In this document: positions 8,260 through 17,331 of the stretch, piece by piece
Position numbering within the stretch: the stretch's first letter is position 1
Layout: each line of letters starts with the position of its first letter
Assembly: GCA_001899315.1 (NCBI GenBank)
Contig: MOYA01000001.1
Span: forward strand, 993,105-1,057,104
DNA: 64,000 nucleotides
Origin: Candidatus Obscuribacter phosphatis
GTDB lineage: Bacteria; Cyanobacteriota; Vampirovibrionia; Obscuribacterales; Obscuribacteraceae
Direction: 5' to 3'
Position numbers and translations under genes: made by a program
The notes under the pieces: model-generated
The model's database searches: none
Told to the model about the DNA's origin: nothing
What the model saw: the letters and a program-made list of their open reading frames with translations, nothing else

Positions 8260-9063
8260 ATGAACATAGATGAGAAACAAAATTCAGAAAAGCGTCCCTA
8301 TCGTAAGAATCAGTTGTCCTATGTTGTCCGTTATATTGCAATGCTGCCACCGGGACAGATTTTTACGACGCGAGAATTGCTGCAATTTGTAGAGCGTCGA
8401 GCTCCGCTAGACTATTTTCTTTGCATGCAAGTCAAATCTGGGGTTCTGGAGAGACTCGCGCGGGGGGTCTTCAGAAGGTTTCGCAAGAGTAATCGGATTA
8501 TTCCAGATGCCGAGATTTCGGGAATCAAACGATTTGCGTTTGCCGGAAGATGCTTGACGACTGGGTCTCTGGCGAATTCAAATAAGAGCGAAGAAATTAC
8601 TCTTTATACTCAAAAGCAAGCGCAGAATCACGAGAGAAACCATGAGAACAACGCCAGCTTTGTGAGTCTTGCTGGAAGTTCGAATTTCCTGAGTCAACAG
8701 TTAATTAACTTCGATTTTGATACTGGATATTCGATTCGTTTCTCTAGGATCAAGATGAAAGCCGTAGGTAATCGAAAGTCGCTTCTGGGAGAGACCAAAG
8801 CAGGTCGAATCTTTAGGGATATTTGGCTGAGAGGGGAGGACCTCTGCACTCAAGAAATAGTAAGGACGGCATATGCAAGTCTAAGTAGAAAAGATCGTCA
8901 AGTTGTCGCCTCACTGCGGCAATTCTTGCCTCAGTGGATCAGTGATAAGTTGCCTCTTTCTCCGAGTGATGTTTTGCAGATCCTATTGTCGCGACCAGCA
9001 AATCTCAAGAATGGTCGGACCCGAGATTACAAAGTTCCTGGTAGTCGATTCTATGCGCGATGA
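8260..9063 (+). CDS. DUF6088/AbiEi-like winged-helix protein (orphan)
   Basis: 267 residues from ATG 8260, chosen because AGAGGAG lies five bases upstream; an earlier in-frame start would read through the leader hairpin. The N-terminal region about 15-85 (PPGQIFTTRELLQF, then SGVLERLARGVFRR) resembles the winged helix of DUF6088/AbiEi-type antitoxins, where the arginine-rich 'LARGxF/Y' segment follows the recognition helix. A glycine/serine stretch and an Asn/His-rich spacer follow. The C-terminal part has no fold I recognise. Type IV antitoxins are normally next to an AbiEii nucleotidyltransferase toxin; none is adjacent, so this is an orphan or has another role. The domain assignment is by eye and only moderately firm. 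Confidence 0.65.
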   Translation: MNIDEKQNSEKRPYRKNQLSYVVRYIAMLPPGQIFTTRELLQFVERRAPLDYFLCMQVKSGVLERLARGVFRRFRKSNRIIPDAEISGIKRFAFAGRCLTTGSLANSNKSEEITLYTQKQAQNHERNHENNASFVSLAGSSNFLSQQLINFDFDTGYSIRFSRIKMKAVGNRKSLLGETKAGRIFRDIWLRGEDLCTQEIVRTAYASLSRKDRQVVASLRQFLPQWISDKLPLSPSDVLQILLSRPANLKNGRTRDYKVPGSRFYAR

Positions 9064-9080
9064 CTCGCGCAAGTTCAGAT

Positions 9081-11306
9081 TTAGGGACCGAAGGGCGAAC
9101 CAAATAGAGAAGCGGCGTGCGACGAGGAATTGTAGAATTTCTCGAATTCAGACTTGTTTGCAAAGAATTGAGATTGGGGGAGCGCTCTTAGTCTTTCGGT
9201 ATTTGTGGCAAGTTCTTTCATGTATTGAGAGAAGAGAATTGAAAGGTCATCTAGTTTCTTTTCAAAAACTGCCTCTATAAAATATTCGTATCCCTTTTTG
9301 TTGTTTGACTCCACGAGCTTCAGGAATTGCTTGAGCTTGCCATGTTTGATTAGGAATAGGGCGACTTGTCTTTGTTCGTATTCATGCTCTGCGTTGGCGT
9401 GCTTCGCTTTTGTGACTATGTCTTTCAAGAGTAGTGCCACTCTCTCTTTCCCGCCCATATGTTTGGGTATCCAGACTTCAGGTAGTCCCAAGATTAAGAG
9501 GAGAGAGCTTACCTGCCCTGTGGTTTTGGGATAGCCCCAAAGCTGGTCGAAAATAGTTGGAACTCCTTCTTCCGCCCAGAAGTCCAGTTGCTTGTATTCC
9601 CCTAAAACCGTATGCATTAATTCATGGAAAAGTATTTCGATACCAACACCATCGAAAGTGACTACGGCATTCGTTCCTGCTAGATAGACTCCTTGTACCT
9701 TGCTATAAAAACCCATCTTTTGTTGGAGAAAGTTTCGGGATGTGGGTTTGTCATGGAAGATAAATACTGATCTGGGGAAATTTCCCTTTACCTTTATCAG
9801 GTTTCGATCTGCGAAATTGATGAATGCTTCTGAGATTTCGGCATAGTAGTTAAGTCGGCTTTCTTCGATATCTCCATAAAGAATGAAATGGGGGGTCAAG
9901 ACAGCTGAGGGCATCTGTCCTGCTACTAAATCTGGAATCGTTACTTTTCGGTCTGGGAGTGGTCCAAGTCCGCGACCGTTCAGTGAGAGTTTGAGAGAGG
10001 CTGCACCGTCGGTAGCACTTCTTGCAATATCTCCTTGCTTTAGAGCAATTTGAGCACTAAGAGCCAGTGCTTCAAAAAAGATTTTGTTTCCAGCTAAGCT
10101 GATGCATTCGTTTATTGTCTTACGAGCTTCTGCTAGGTCGTCTAAATTGAACAAAGCTTGAGCCAGGTAATAGCTGGCTATAGAACTGCGATTGTTGAGT
10201 GCAAGGGCTTTTTGGGCATCTTCTTTTGCTTCTTGCGATTTGCCTAGTTGCAGATAAATCTTGGCTCTCGCAAGTAGACATTCGAAAGAGTTCGAGTTCT
10301 TTGAAAGTGCCTTGTTTAGCAACTCTAATGCCTTGCTATTCTCATTTGATAAAGCCAAAGATTGCGCGTACAAGTAAAGAAGTTCGGGGCTTGAGCTAGC
10401 ATTTTCGGGAGTGTCACTCTGAAGAGTCTTTTCGGTAGCAGACTCCGCGCTCTTATCCACGCTTAAATCTGCTTTCTCAGCGCTTATAAGCTGGCTGAGA
10501 AAAGTTTTTGCTGCGTCAGTCATTCCTAGTTCGAGAAAACCACGAGCAGTCAATGCGGCGATTTCTGAATCGGCTTTGTCTTTGGCAATTATCTCGGCTA
10601 AATTTTTAAATGTAGCTGAAGCCGCCACCATATCGGACTTACGGCACTGCGCAATTGCGATTCGGAGCCAGGCTTCGCTAGCGCCCTTGTGGAGGCTAAC
10701 TGCTGCATTGAAATCTTTTAGAGCTTTTCGGTAAGCCGAGCAGGCGAAGTAAACCTGTCCTCGCGCCAACAAGAGAGCTACTTCTCTCTCAATATTTCTA
10801 GATGGCTCAGTATTTCTGGCAGACTCAGTACTTTTAGTTGGATTTGTACTTTTAGCTAGCTCACTGTTTCTATTAAGCTCAGTATTTTTAGCTAGCTCTT
10901 TATTGAAGAATTGAATCCCTTCCCAGTACTTTCGGCTTTTGATGAAGCCGGCAGTGATTTCTTTCAATTCTTCCTTACTGTAGGATGAGACCTTCGCCGA
11001 TTCTGTCTTTGAATCTGGCTTTGAATCTGGCTTTGAATCTGGCTTTGATTCTGGCTTTGAATCTGGCTTTGAATCTGTCTTTGATTCTGTCTTTGAATCT
11101 GTTTTTGAATCTGGCTGTGCTTCTGTCATCGCCTCTTCTGCATAGACTAGCGGCGCTGCACAGAAAATGCAGGTTATACAGAACATGCAGATCATACAGA
11201 ACATACAGACCATGCAGGACACGCATAACGAATAGACCCGGTAGACCAGAGATACTAGACAGTTTACGCCGGGTGGGCCGACCTTGAAACTCGATGAGAG
11301 AATCAC
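9081..11306 (-). CDS. TPR protein with zinc metallopeptidase (peptidase-MA-like) domain
   Basis: 741 residues. The start is GTG 11306, overlapping the stop of the msbA-like gene by four bases, so it is the third gene of lpxB-msbA-this. The signal/anchor segment is odd: 9-nt repeats code Cys-Met-hydrophobic triplets with a Cys at every third residue (about 11160-11225). A 12-nt repeat coding Asp-Ser-Lys-Pro/Thr follows (about 11001-11115). The middle contains TPR-like repeats (about 110-440). The C-terminal part has HELMHTVLGEY and WAEEGVPTIFD, a gluzincin-type HExxH plus downstream Glu, so zinc peptidase activity is likely. Expected location is periplasm or outer face of the membrane. Its place in a lipid A operon suggests an envelope role; substrate unknown. 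Confidence 0.8.
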   Translation of the reverse strand: MILSSSFKVGPPGVNCLVSLVYRVYSLCVSCMVCMFCMICMFCITCIFCAAPLVYAEEAMTEAQPDSKTDSKTESKTDSKPDSKPESKPDSKPDSKPDSKTESAKVSSYSKEELKEITAGFIKSRKYWEGIQFFNKELAKNTELNRNSELAKSTNPTKSTESARNTEPSRNIEREVALLLARGQVYFACSAYRKALKDFNAAVSLHKGASEAWLRIAIAQCRKSDMVAASATFKNLAEIIAKDKADSEIAALTARGFLELGMTDAAKTFLSQLISAEKADLSVDKSAESATEKTLQSDTPENASSSPELLYLYAQSLALSNENSKALELLNKALSKNSNSFECLLARAKIYLQLGKSQEAKEDAQKALALNNRSSIASYYLAQALFNLDDLAEARKTINECISLAGNKIFFEALALSAQIALKQGDIARSATDGAASLKLSLNGRGLGPLPDRKVTIPDLVAGQMPSAVLTPHFILYGDIEESRLNYYAEISEAFINFADRNLIKVKGNFPRSVFIFHDKPTSRNFLQQKMGFYSKVQGVYLAGTNAVVTFDGVGIEILFHELMHTVLGEYKQLDFWAEEGVPTIFDQLWGYPKTTGQVSSLLLILGLPEVWIPKHMGGKERVALLLKDIVTKAKHANAEHEYEQRQVALFLIKHGKLKQFLKLVESNNKKGYEYFIEAVFEKKLDDLSILFSQYMKELATNTERLRALPQSQFFANKSEFEKFYNSSSHAASLFGSPFGP

Positions 11307-13231
11307 TGATTTGCTTCCGCGTCTTTTAGTCTTTCGAACTGCGCTTGTACAAGTCTGGCATAGGTGGCTTCCTTGGCAAGCAATTCTCTATGGGTGCCTT
11401 TTTCGACAATGCGGCCTTGATCTAGAACAACGATTTGGTCGGCGTGTTGGACCGTTGTTAGGCGGTGAGCGATCACGATTGTCGTGCGCCCTTCCATAAG
11501 TTTATTGAGCGCTTGTTGCACCATTGCTTCCGATTCGTTATCTAAGGCGCTAGTTGCTTCGTCCAAAATTAGTATCGGTGCGTTTTTCAAAAAGGCTCTT
11601 GCTATGGCGATACGTTGTTGCTGACCACCCGATAGTCTCAGACCGCGTTCGCCTATGACTGTGTTATAGCCTTGGGGCATCGCCTCGATAAAGTCATGGC
11701 AATAGGCCGCCTTGGCTGCTTCAATCAGCTGTTCATGACTGGCTTCGATATTGCCGAACCGTATGTTCTCTTCAATTGAAGTGTTGAAGAGAAAGTTGTC
11801 CTGCGTCACTATGGCTATTTCTTGACGCAAGCTCTTGAGCGAGATCTGAGGCAGCGGTATATCGTCAATAAAGATAGTGCCGCCAGTCACGTCGAAAAAG
11901 CGAGGCACTAAATTGGCGAAGGTTGATTTGCCAGAGCCTGAAAGTCCGACAAGGGCGATCATCTTTGCCGGCGGTAATTCGATTGAAATATCATCAAGGA
12001 TGACGGCGTCGTGGTTTGGATACTTGAAGAAAACATGGTCGAACTTAACAGTATGGGGACCGCTCTTGAGATCAATAGGGTTAGCGCAGTCGGTCAAGTC
12101 AGACTCGTGGTCCAGCACTTCGAATATGCGGGAGGCGGCGGCTAGCGCGGGTTGCAGAATACCGTTTACTCGCCCGATATTCTTGATGGGCGAATAAAGC
12201 AAAATCAAAGCGATGACAAAGGAAGTGAGGGCGCCCAAGTCCATCTGCTTGTTCATCACCATGGCGCCTGCCACCCAGATTACGCAGGCGATGCCGACTG
12301 CTCCAATCATCGCCAAAATGGGTGACATGATTGCTTCGGCTCTTACTGCCTTGAGTGTGTTTTTGAAGAAGGCACCATTGGTGGTTTCGAAGCGATTGAT
12401 TTGAAAGTTTTCGAGATTATAGGACTGAACTATTTTTGCCCCTTGGATAGATTCAGATAATACTGAGACCAGGTCGCCGATATTCTCTTGACCGCCTCGA
12501 GAAGATTTTCTGATTTTCTTGCCGAGTATGGCCACTGGAATGACAATCAAAGAGAGAATCGGCAAAGCGATCATGGCTAGTCCAAATGATTTGAGCAGAA
12601 TGACAGCGGTGAGCGAAATAAGAGTAATGGCTCGGCTGACCAGCGATTGGAAAGTTTGTGAGATGGCTGCTTCGACTATGGCGACATCGTTGATGAGGCG
12701 ACCGATCAAGACACCTGATGATTGTCCGTGGAAATACAGCAAGGGCTGTTTCTGCAGATGTCTGAAAAGTTCATTGCGTAGGTCTCTGATGCCGGCGGCG
12801 CCGACATAGCGAATACAATAAGCTTCGAAATAGCGAGCGATGCCCTGAGTCGATGCCACCGCCAAGACACCGAGCGGCACGAAGGCTAGCAAATGTGTCT
12901 GGTGATCATCAAAGACTCGCTTCAAACCTTCACCGGCAAGCCAGGCTATGACGCTGTCCATGCCCCCTGAAGGAATAGCGGCTAAAGTGCCGAAGGCGAA
13001 CATGGTGCCGTAGGGTTTGAGATACTTAAGCAGTCTCATATAGAGATGGAACTGCGAGTCTGAAACCTTTTCAGGCGCTGTGTTCTTGTGCTCTTGTTTA
13101 TGGTTTGCAGATTGCCCTTGTGCTGGCGACTGACTTTGTGTATGGTCCTGCACTTGTGCTGGCACTTCTTTCTCCTCTACAGATTGCGCCTGTGCTTGCT
13201 TTTGCTCTTTCGTTTCAGTTTCCCGGCTCAT
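11303..13231 (-). CDS. msbA: MsbA-like lipid A exporter (ABC half-transporter)
   Basis: 642 residues from ATG 13231; the lpxB stop and this start share the TGATG junction. After a Gln-rich soluble N-terminus (about 55 residues) comes a six-helix ABC exporter membrane domain (about 80-360), then the nucleotide-binding domain. That domain has Walker A GLSGSGKST, Q-loop VTQDNFLF, signature LSGGQQQR, Walker B ILILDEATSALD and the H-loop IAHRLTT. The order TMD-NBD in one chain is the homodimeric exporter type. Translational coupling to lpxB supports flipping of lipid A/LPS precursor across the inner membrane, the known job of MsbA; other exporters share this fold, so the symbol rests on context. 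Confidence 0.85.
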   Translation of the reverse strand: MSRETETKEQKQAQAQSVEEKEVPAQVQDHTQSQSPAQGQSANHKQEHKNTAPEKVSDSQFHLYMRLLKYLKPYGTMFAFGTLAAIPSGGMDSVIAWLAGEGLKRVFDDHQTHLLAFVPLGVLAVASTQGIARYFEAYCIRYVGAAGIRDLRNELFRHLQKQPLLYFHGQSSGVLIGRLINDVAIVEAAISQTFQSLVSRAITLISLTAVILLKSFGLAMIALPILSLIVIPVAILGKKIRKSSRGGQENIGDLVSVLSESIQGAKIVQSYNLENFQINRFETTNGAFFKNTLKAVRAEAIMSPILAMIGAVGIACVIWVAGAMVMNKQMDLGALTSFVIALILLYSPIKNIGRVNGILQPALAAASRIFEVLDHESDLTDCANPIDLKSGPHTVKFDHVFFKYPNHDAVILDDISIELPPAKMIALVGLSGSGKSTFANLVPRFFDVTGGTIFIDDIPLPQISLKSLRQEIAIVTQDNFLFNTSIEENIRFGNIEASHEQLIEAAKAAYCHDFIEAMPQGYNTVIGERGLRLSGGQQQRIAIARAFLKNAPILILDEATSALDNESEAMVQQALNKLMEGRTTIVIAHRLTTVQHADQIVVLDQGRIVEKGTHRELLAKEATYARLVQAQFERLKDAEANQ

Positions 13232-14532
13232 CAAGCACTCGCTCCATTGGTCAATAACTCTTTTTTTCTGGTCAGGGCCAAAAGCTCTGCGGCTCCGGTT
13301 TCGACAAAGTCGCCTTGACCTAGTTCAGAACGCAGTGTTAGCAGTTCTTTTTCGATTTCAGCCTTGAGACCTGGTACTAAGAAGAGGTCCATACTATATT
13401 TGACTAGTTGGTCGGGTCTGAAATCCATTTGCAAGAGCTCGGGCACCAATAGTTTGCCGGCAAGCAAATTTGGCCAGCCCACATGTTTAACGCATTTAAA
13501 CAGTAAGACCAGCAAGTAAGAAAAGAAATTACCCTTATAGAAGATAATCATCGGTCGTCCATAAAGAGTGATTTCTAAGGTTGTGGTGCCCGATTTTGCC
13601 CAAATGAGATCGACGTTTTTGTAGAGTGGATAATTGGGGCTGAGGCTGACAGTCTTGACCAGAGGGTTTGTGCCGTTTGTGAGATTGCTCAGTTGACTTT
13701 GCTGCAAATATGAGTCGATGAGGGGCGCGACCTTTTCTGTTGAGCGAGAAAAAACGAACTGCAAATGCGGCATCTTTTTGTGCAATTCTTTTACCGCTTC
13801 AATTAGAATCGGCATATGGGCTTTGATCTCTTGCTTGCGACTGCCGGGCAAAATGGCAATAACAGGTGCATTGGCGTCCAGTCCCAATTCGGCGAGAAAT
13901 TCCTCTCGGTTGGGTAGTGTACTGGGCTCTGGCAAATCTTTGAGCAGAGGATGACCGACAAAACGTGCATCAATTTTTTTGTCTTTGTAGAGCGGCTCTT
14001 CGAAGGGAAAGATTGTCAGCATTTTTGTGATTGCTTTGCCGAGTACATCTATGCGCCACGGGCGCGAACCCCAGACTTGGGGCGAGATAAAGTAATACAT
14101 GGGCAGATCTGGATAGGCTTTGCGGGCAGCGGTGGCGAATTGAATATTGAAGCCGCCCATGTCGACCAAAAGTAATGCTGCTGGTTTTCTTTCTTTGATT
14201 TCCTTGAGAAGGGTCTGGCGCATCTTGTAAAAGAAAAATAGCGATTTGATTACTTCAAAAATGCCCAGGACGGCAAAATCATTGCAATTGAAGAGAAGTT
14301 CAACTCCGGCTTTCTGCATCTCAGTGCCGCCGACGCCGAAAATATGCAAATGCGGTTCAATTTCTTTCAGGCGTTTCAAGACTTTGGAGGCATGTTTGTC
14401 TGCTGAAGGATCGCCCACGATGACCATGAGAGACTCGCTACTCTTTTGGGCAGTTAGCTTCTCTTCTACAGGATGGTGACTAAGAGGCTTATTTGCTTCT
14501 TCTTTCGTCAAAGCTGACCTCCGACAGTTCAT
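13231..14532 (-). CDS. lpxB: Lipid-A-disaccharide synthase
   Basis: 433 residues. LpxB joins UDP-2,3-diacylglucosamine and lipid X to make the tetra-acyl disaccharide of lipid A, at the cytoplasmic face of the inner membrane. Family hallmarks are present: VIVGDPSADKHASKVLKRL near the start, FGVGGTEMQKAGVELLF, LLVDMGGFNIQFA, YFISPQVWGSRPWRI, ILPGSRKQEIKAHMPIL and the C-terminal AKSGTTTLEITLYGRPMI. The usual N-terminal SGExSGD is here GDPSADKH. The first 30 residues are extra and poorly conserved. It is the first gene of an operon with the msbA-like exporter. A repeat-rich 181-base gap separates it from menG upstream. Confidence 0.93.
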   Translation of the reverse strand: MNCRRSALTKEEANKPLSHHPVEEKLTAQKSSESLMVIVGDPSADKHASKVLKRLKEIEPHLHIFGVGGTEMQKAGVELLFNCNDFAVLGIFEVIKSLFFFYKMRQTLLKEIKERKPAALLLVDMGGFNIQFATAARKAYPDLPMYYFISPQVWGSRPWRIDVLGKAITKMLTIFPFEEPLYKDKKIDARFVGHPLLKDLPEPSTLPNREEFLAELGLDANAPVIAILPGSRKQEIKAHMPILIEAVKELHKKMPHLQFVFSRSTEKVAPLIDSYLQQSQLSNLTNGTNPLVKTVSLSPNYPLYKNVDLIWAKSGTTTLEITLYGRPMIIFYKGNFFSYLLVLLFKCVKHVGWPNLLAGKLLVPELLQMDFRPDQLVKYSMDLFLVPGLKAEIEKELLTLRSELGQGDFVETGAAELLALTRKKELLTNGASA

Positions 14533-14559
14533 TGACTTGCAATCGCTCGAGACTAATTT

Positions 14560-14713
14560 CTTTAGAGCTTGTATCTTTTAGAGCTTTGTATCCGATATGG
14601 CTTCGCGTCTTCTCTTGCTTCGTATTTTCTCTTGCTTCGTGACTTTTTTAGCTTAGTGTCTTTTATAGCTTTGTATCTTATCTTTGTAGCTTTGAATCTT
14701 TGTAGCTTTGTTT
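14560..14713 (-). repeat. Degenerate tandem repeats between menG and lpxB
   Basis: About nine imperfect units of 14-20 bases built around TAGCTTTGTATCTTT (plus strand). They fill the space between the menG stop and the lpxB leader. There is no coding potential, and the function is unknown. Confidence 0.6.
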
Positions 14714-15454
14714 CTAGCGCTTGGTCCCGATATGGAGTGCCACCGTACCCAGTGCCAAGGGTATATGTCTGACATTAGTCAAACCCGCTTCTTCAAACAT
14801 CGCCGAGATGCGTTCCGGTCTCGGGTAGGTGTGCAAAGATTCGGGCAGATAGGTGTAGGCTTTTCGATCATTCTGCAGGATACCGCCGATGACCGGCACT
14901 ACTCTGCCAAAGTAGGTGGAAAAAATCGGGGCGAAAACCGGCACTTCGCAATGACCGAGATCTAGATTGGCGACTTTGCCGCCTGACTTTACCACTCTCG
15001 CCATTTCGTTCAGACCTTTTTGCAGATCTGTCAGATTGCGTAAGCCAAAACTGATGATGGCACCGTTGAAAGTCTCTTTTTCAAAAGGCAGATTCTGCGC
15101 ATCGCCTCTTACGAAATCGATTCTAGTTTTTTCGTTTATTTTGTGAGCTTTTCTGCGGTTGCGTTCGCCGGCGATATCCAGCATATTCTGTGAAAAGTCC
15201 AGACCGGTGACGAGGCTTCCGGGAGCCGCCATGCGGGCGATCAAGAGTGAGAGGTCGCCTGTGCCGCAGCAGACATCCAAGAAGCGACCCGGTGCGCCGA
15301 TATCTACTAATTCGCTGACAGCGCGCATTTTCCAGGCTCTGTGCATGGCCAGGCTGATGACGTCGTTGCTTAGGTCATAACCCTTGGCGATGCGCTCGAA
15401 CTGGTCGTGCACATAGGCAGATTTTTCTTCTAGGGTGGGTAATTGAAATGACAT
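14714..15454 (-). CDS. menG: Demethylmenaquinone methyltransferase (MenG/UbiE)
   Basis: 246 residues, a single class I SAM-dependent methyltransferase. Visible hallmarks are the opening VHDQFERIAKGYDLSNDVIS, LDVCCGTGDLSLLIAR (SAM motif I), the acidic end of motif II VTGLDFSQNML, GDAQNLPF and the UbiE-type FGLRNLTDLQKGLNEMARV with LESLHTYP-like PESLHTYPRPE near the end. It transfers the C-2 methyl group in menaquinone (or ubiquinone) synthesis; menaquinone is assumed because no ubiquinone gene is seen. It faces lpxB in the same direction after a repeat region and may be cotranscribed with secG upstream on the same strand. Confidence 0.93.
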   Translation of the reverse strand: MSFQLPTLEEKSAYVHDQFERIAKGYDLSNDVISLAMHRAWKMRAVSELVDIGAPGRFLDVCCGTGDLSLLIARMAAPGSLVTGLDFSQNMLDIAGERNRRKAHKINEKTRIDFVRGDAQNLPFEKETFNGAIISFGLRNLTDLQKGLNEMARVVKSGGKVANLDLGHCEVPVFAPIFSTYFGRVVPVIGGILQNDRKAYTYLPESLHTYPRPERISAMFEEAGLTNVRHIPLALGTVALHIGTKR

Positions 15455-15606
15455 ATTTGCTTGCGGTGGTGCGTGTTGACGATAACTGATAACTTTAGTT
15501 GCTTAGACTCATGGGCTGAACTAGTTATGGGCTGAACAAGATATTGGTTGAAAAAGATATTGGTTTAATCGGGCTCGCAAAATCAGACCGAGAATTGGAA
15601 GGCTGA

Positions 15607-15840
15607 CTATTTGATGAAACCAAACCCGACTACCAGGCAGTCGAGCATGAACAAGCCGAAAACTATCCAGGTGAGGCGGTCGAGCCCGGCTTCAGCGCCC
15701 CTCTTTCCTGAAAATACAGTGGCGGCAGAGCCTATCCCAGCCATGCCATCGCCTTTGGGCGAATGCAATAAAATTAGACCGATTAAAGAAACTGCCAGTA
15801 TGGCTCCTATCACCAATAGAGCAATGTAGGCTGCGCTCAT
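15607..15840 (-). CDS. secG: Preprotein translocase subunit SecG
   Basis: 77 residues. Two hydrophobic helices (about 4-26 and 55-75) flank the conserved loop LLHSPKGDGMAGIGSA with a downstream FSGKRGAE, the standard SecG pattern. It associates with SecYE in the inner membrane and helps protein export. The leader on the minus strand has a small hairpin (15865-15885, stem GTCCTC/GAGGAC) just before the ribosome site and a TATAAT-like box at 15905-15910 without a clear -35. Confidence 0.92.
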   Translation of the reverse strand: MSAAYIALLVIGAILAVSLIGLILLHSPKGDGMAGIGSAATVFSGKRGAEAGLDRLTWIVFGLFMLDCLVVGFGFIK

Positions 15841-16124
15841 AACTTCTTCACTTCCCGATTTTTAGTCCTCTTTTTGACGGAGGACGTGATTTATATCACC
15901 AAAAATTATATCCTATTATGCAGCCAGACCCCGCCAAACATTAAGCGCAGTGCAGCATTTAAAATGCCGGCAATTTGGCAGTCAGTCTTGAATTTTCTCG
16001 AGATATTGACAGGGGGCGAGAGCAGGCGAAACATATCAGGGGACACATTAGAGACGAGTACTTAAGGCATCCATATCATCAGTGCAAGGGCAGCAAGCAG
16101 AAATGCTGGGGGAAGAGGCTAGAA
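15841..16124. promoter_or_regulatory. Divergent region between secG and SQR, with candidate promoters
   Basis: For the plus strand a consensus -35 TTGACA lies at 16006-16011, with a poor -10 (AACATA, about 16030-16035). For the minus strand there is TATAAT at 15905-15910. The start of the quinone reductase at 16125 is supported by GGAAGAGG at 16111-16118. No RNA gene is seen. Confidence 0.35.
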
Positions 16125-17327
16125 GTGGCAAGCGGTAAACGGGAAAATCATCATCGTGTACTCATTTTGGGAGGCGGAACAGCCGGCATTTCAGTTGCTG
16201 CCAGGCTGATGCGCAAAATTGGCGACGTTGATATTGCCATAGTCGAACCAAGTGACAAGCACTATTACCAACCTCTTTGGACCTTGGTCGGCGGTGGTGC
16301 GGCCAAGAAAGAAGATTCGGTGAAAGATGAATCTTCGCTAATACCAACCGGGGTCAAATGGATCAAAGAAAGCGCGGTTGATGTCAAGGCTGAGAACAAT
16401 CAAGTCAGGCTCGAGTCTGGACGAACTCTCTCTTATGATTTTTTGGTAATCGCCTGCGGTATTCAAATAGACTGGGACAAGATTCCGGGTCTTCCTGAAA
16501 CACTGGGAATAAACGGAGTATGCAGCAACTACAGTTATGACTTGGTCGATAAAACCTGGCAGTTTATCTCGCACTTTCAAGGTGGTAATGCTGTCTTTAC
16601 TCAGCCGAGTACCCCGGTTAAGTGCGGTGGGGCACCACAGAAGATCGCTTATCTTGCCGAAGAAGCCTTTCAGGCAAGTGGCGTCAGAGAGAGAACGAAT
16701 GTTTTCTTTTGCTCAGCCAATCCATCAATTTTCTCTGTCAGAAAATACGCCAACACTCTAGAGAAGGTGCTGAAGCGTAAAAGAATCGATGCCCGCTTCC
16801 GTACCGACTTAGTTGCGATTGACGGACCTGAGCACAAAGCTACTTTCAAAAATATTGATGACGGCAGTACCTTCGAGTTGGAGTTTGACTTGATTCATGT
16901 CACTCCGCCTATGAGTGCGCCTGATTTCTTGAAGAAATCGAGTGTAGCCGACGCCGCTGGTTGGGTTGATGTTGATAAAGGAACTCTGCAGCATAAAAAG
17001 TTTGAGAATGTTTTTGCCTTAGGTGATTGCTCTAGTCTGCCCACTTCCAAAACCGGTGCCGCTATTCGCAAACAGTCACCAGTGGTAATGTCTAATTTGG
17101 CAGAGGTTATGCAGGGCAGACCGGCTCGAGCGCAGTATGACGGCTACACCAGCTGTCCACTTGTGACTGGTTATAACAGTCTTGTGTTGGCTGAGTTCGA
17201 TTATGAGCTTCAGCCTCAAGAAACTTTTCCTTTCGATCAATCGGAAGAGCGGTATTCTATGTATGTCTTCAAAAGAGATATCTTGCCCCAGGTCTATTGG
17301 TACGGCATGATGAAAGGTTTGGTTTAA
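16125..17327 (+). CDS. sqr: Sulfide:quinone oxidoreductase (SQOR-like)
   Basis: 400 residues from GTG 16125, which follows GGAAGAGG by six bases; an upstream in-frame ATG gives an implausible extension. It is a two-dinucleotide-fold flavoprotein with N-terminal VLILGGGTAGISVAARL and the SQR-type HYYQPLWTLVGGG. The segment FTQPSTPVKCGGAPQKIAYL contains a conserved active-site Cys and resembles the mitochondrial-type (type II) enzyme. ALGDCSSLPTSKTGAAIRKQ closes the FAD site. The reaction oxidises sulfide, feeding electrons to the quinone pool at the membrane and making polysulfide or a thiol persulfide. Only a few bases separate it from the following gene, so they are probably cotranscribed. 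Confidence 0.88.
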   Translation: MASGKRENHHRVLILGGGTAGISVAARLMRKIGDVDIAIVEPSDKHYYQPLWTLVGGGAAKKEDSVKDESSLIPTGVKWIKESAVDVKAENNQVRLESGRTLSYDFLVIACGIQIDWDKIPGLPETLGINGVCSNYSYDLVDKTWQFISHFQGGNAVFTQPSTPVKCGGAPQKIAYLAEEAFQASGVRERTNVFFCSANPSIFSVRKYANTLEKVLKRKRIDARFRTDLVAIDGPEHKATFKNIDDGSTFELEFDLIHVTPPMSAPDFLKKSSVADAAGWVDVDKGTLQHKKFENVFALGDCSSLPTSKTGAAIRKQSPVVMSNLAEVMQGRPARAQYDGYTSCPLVTGYNSLVLAEFDYELQPQETFPFDQSEERYSMYVFKRDILPQVYWYGMMKGLV

Positions 17328-17331
17328 GAAA

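Noticed and set aside
10975-11287. Leu/Ala-rich plus-strand reading frames
   Set aside because: They are the reverse of the DSKP and CMx repeats of the TPR peptidase gene and lack ribosome sites.
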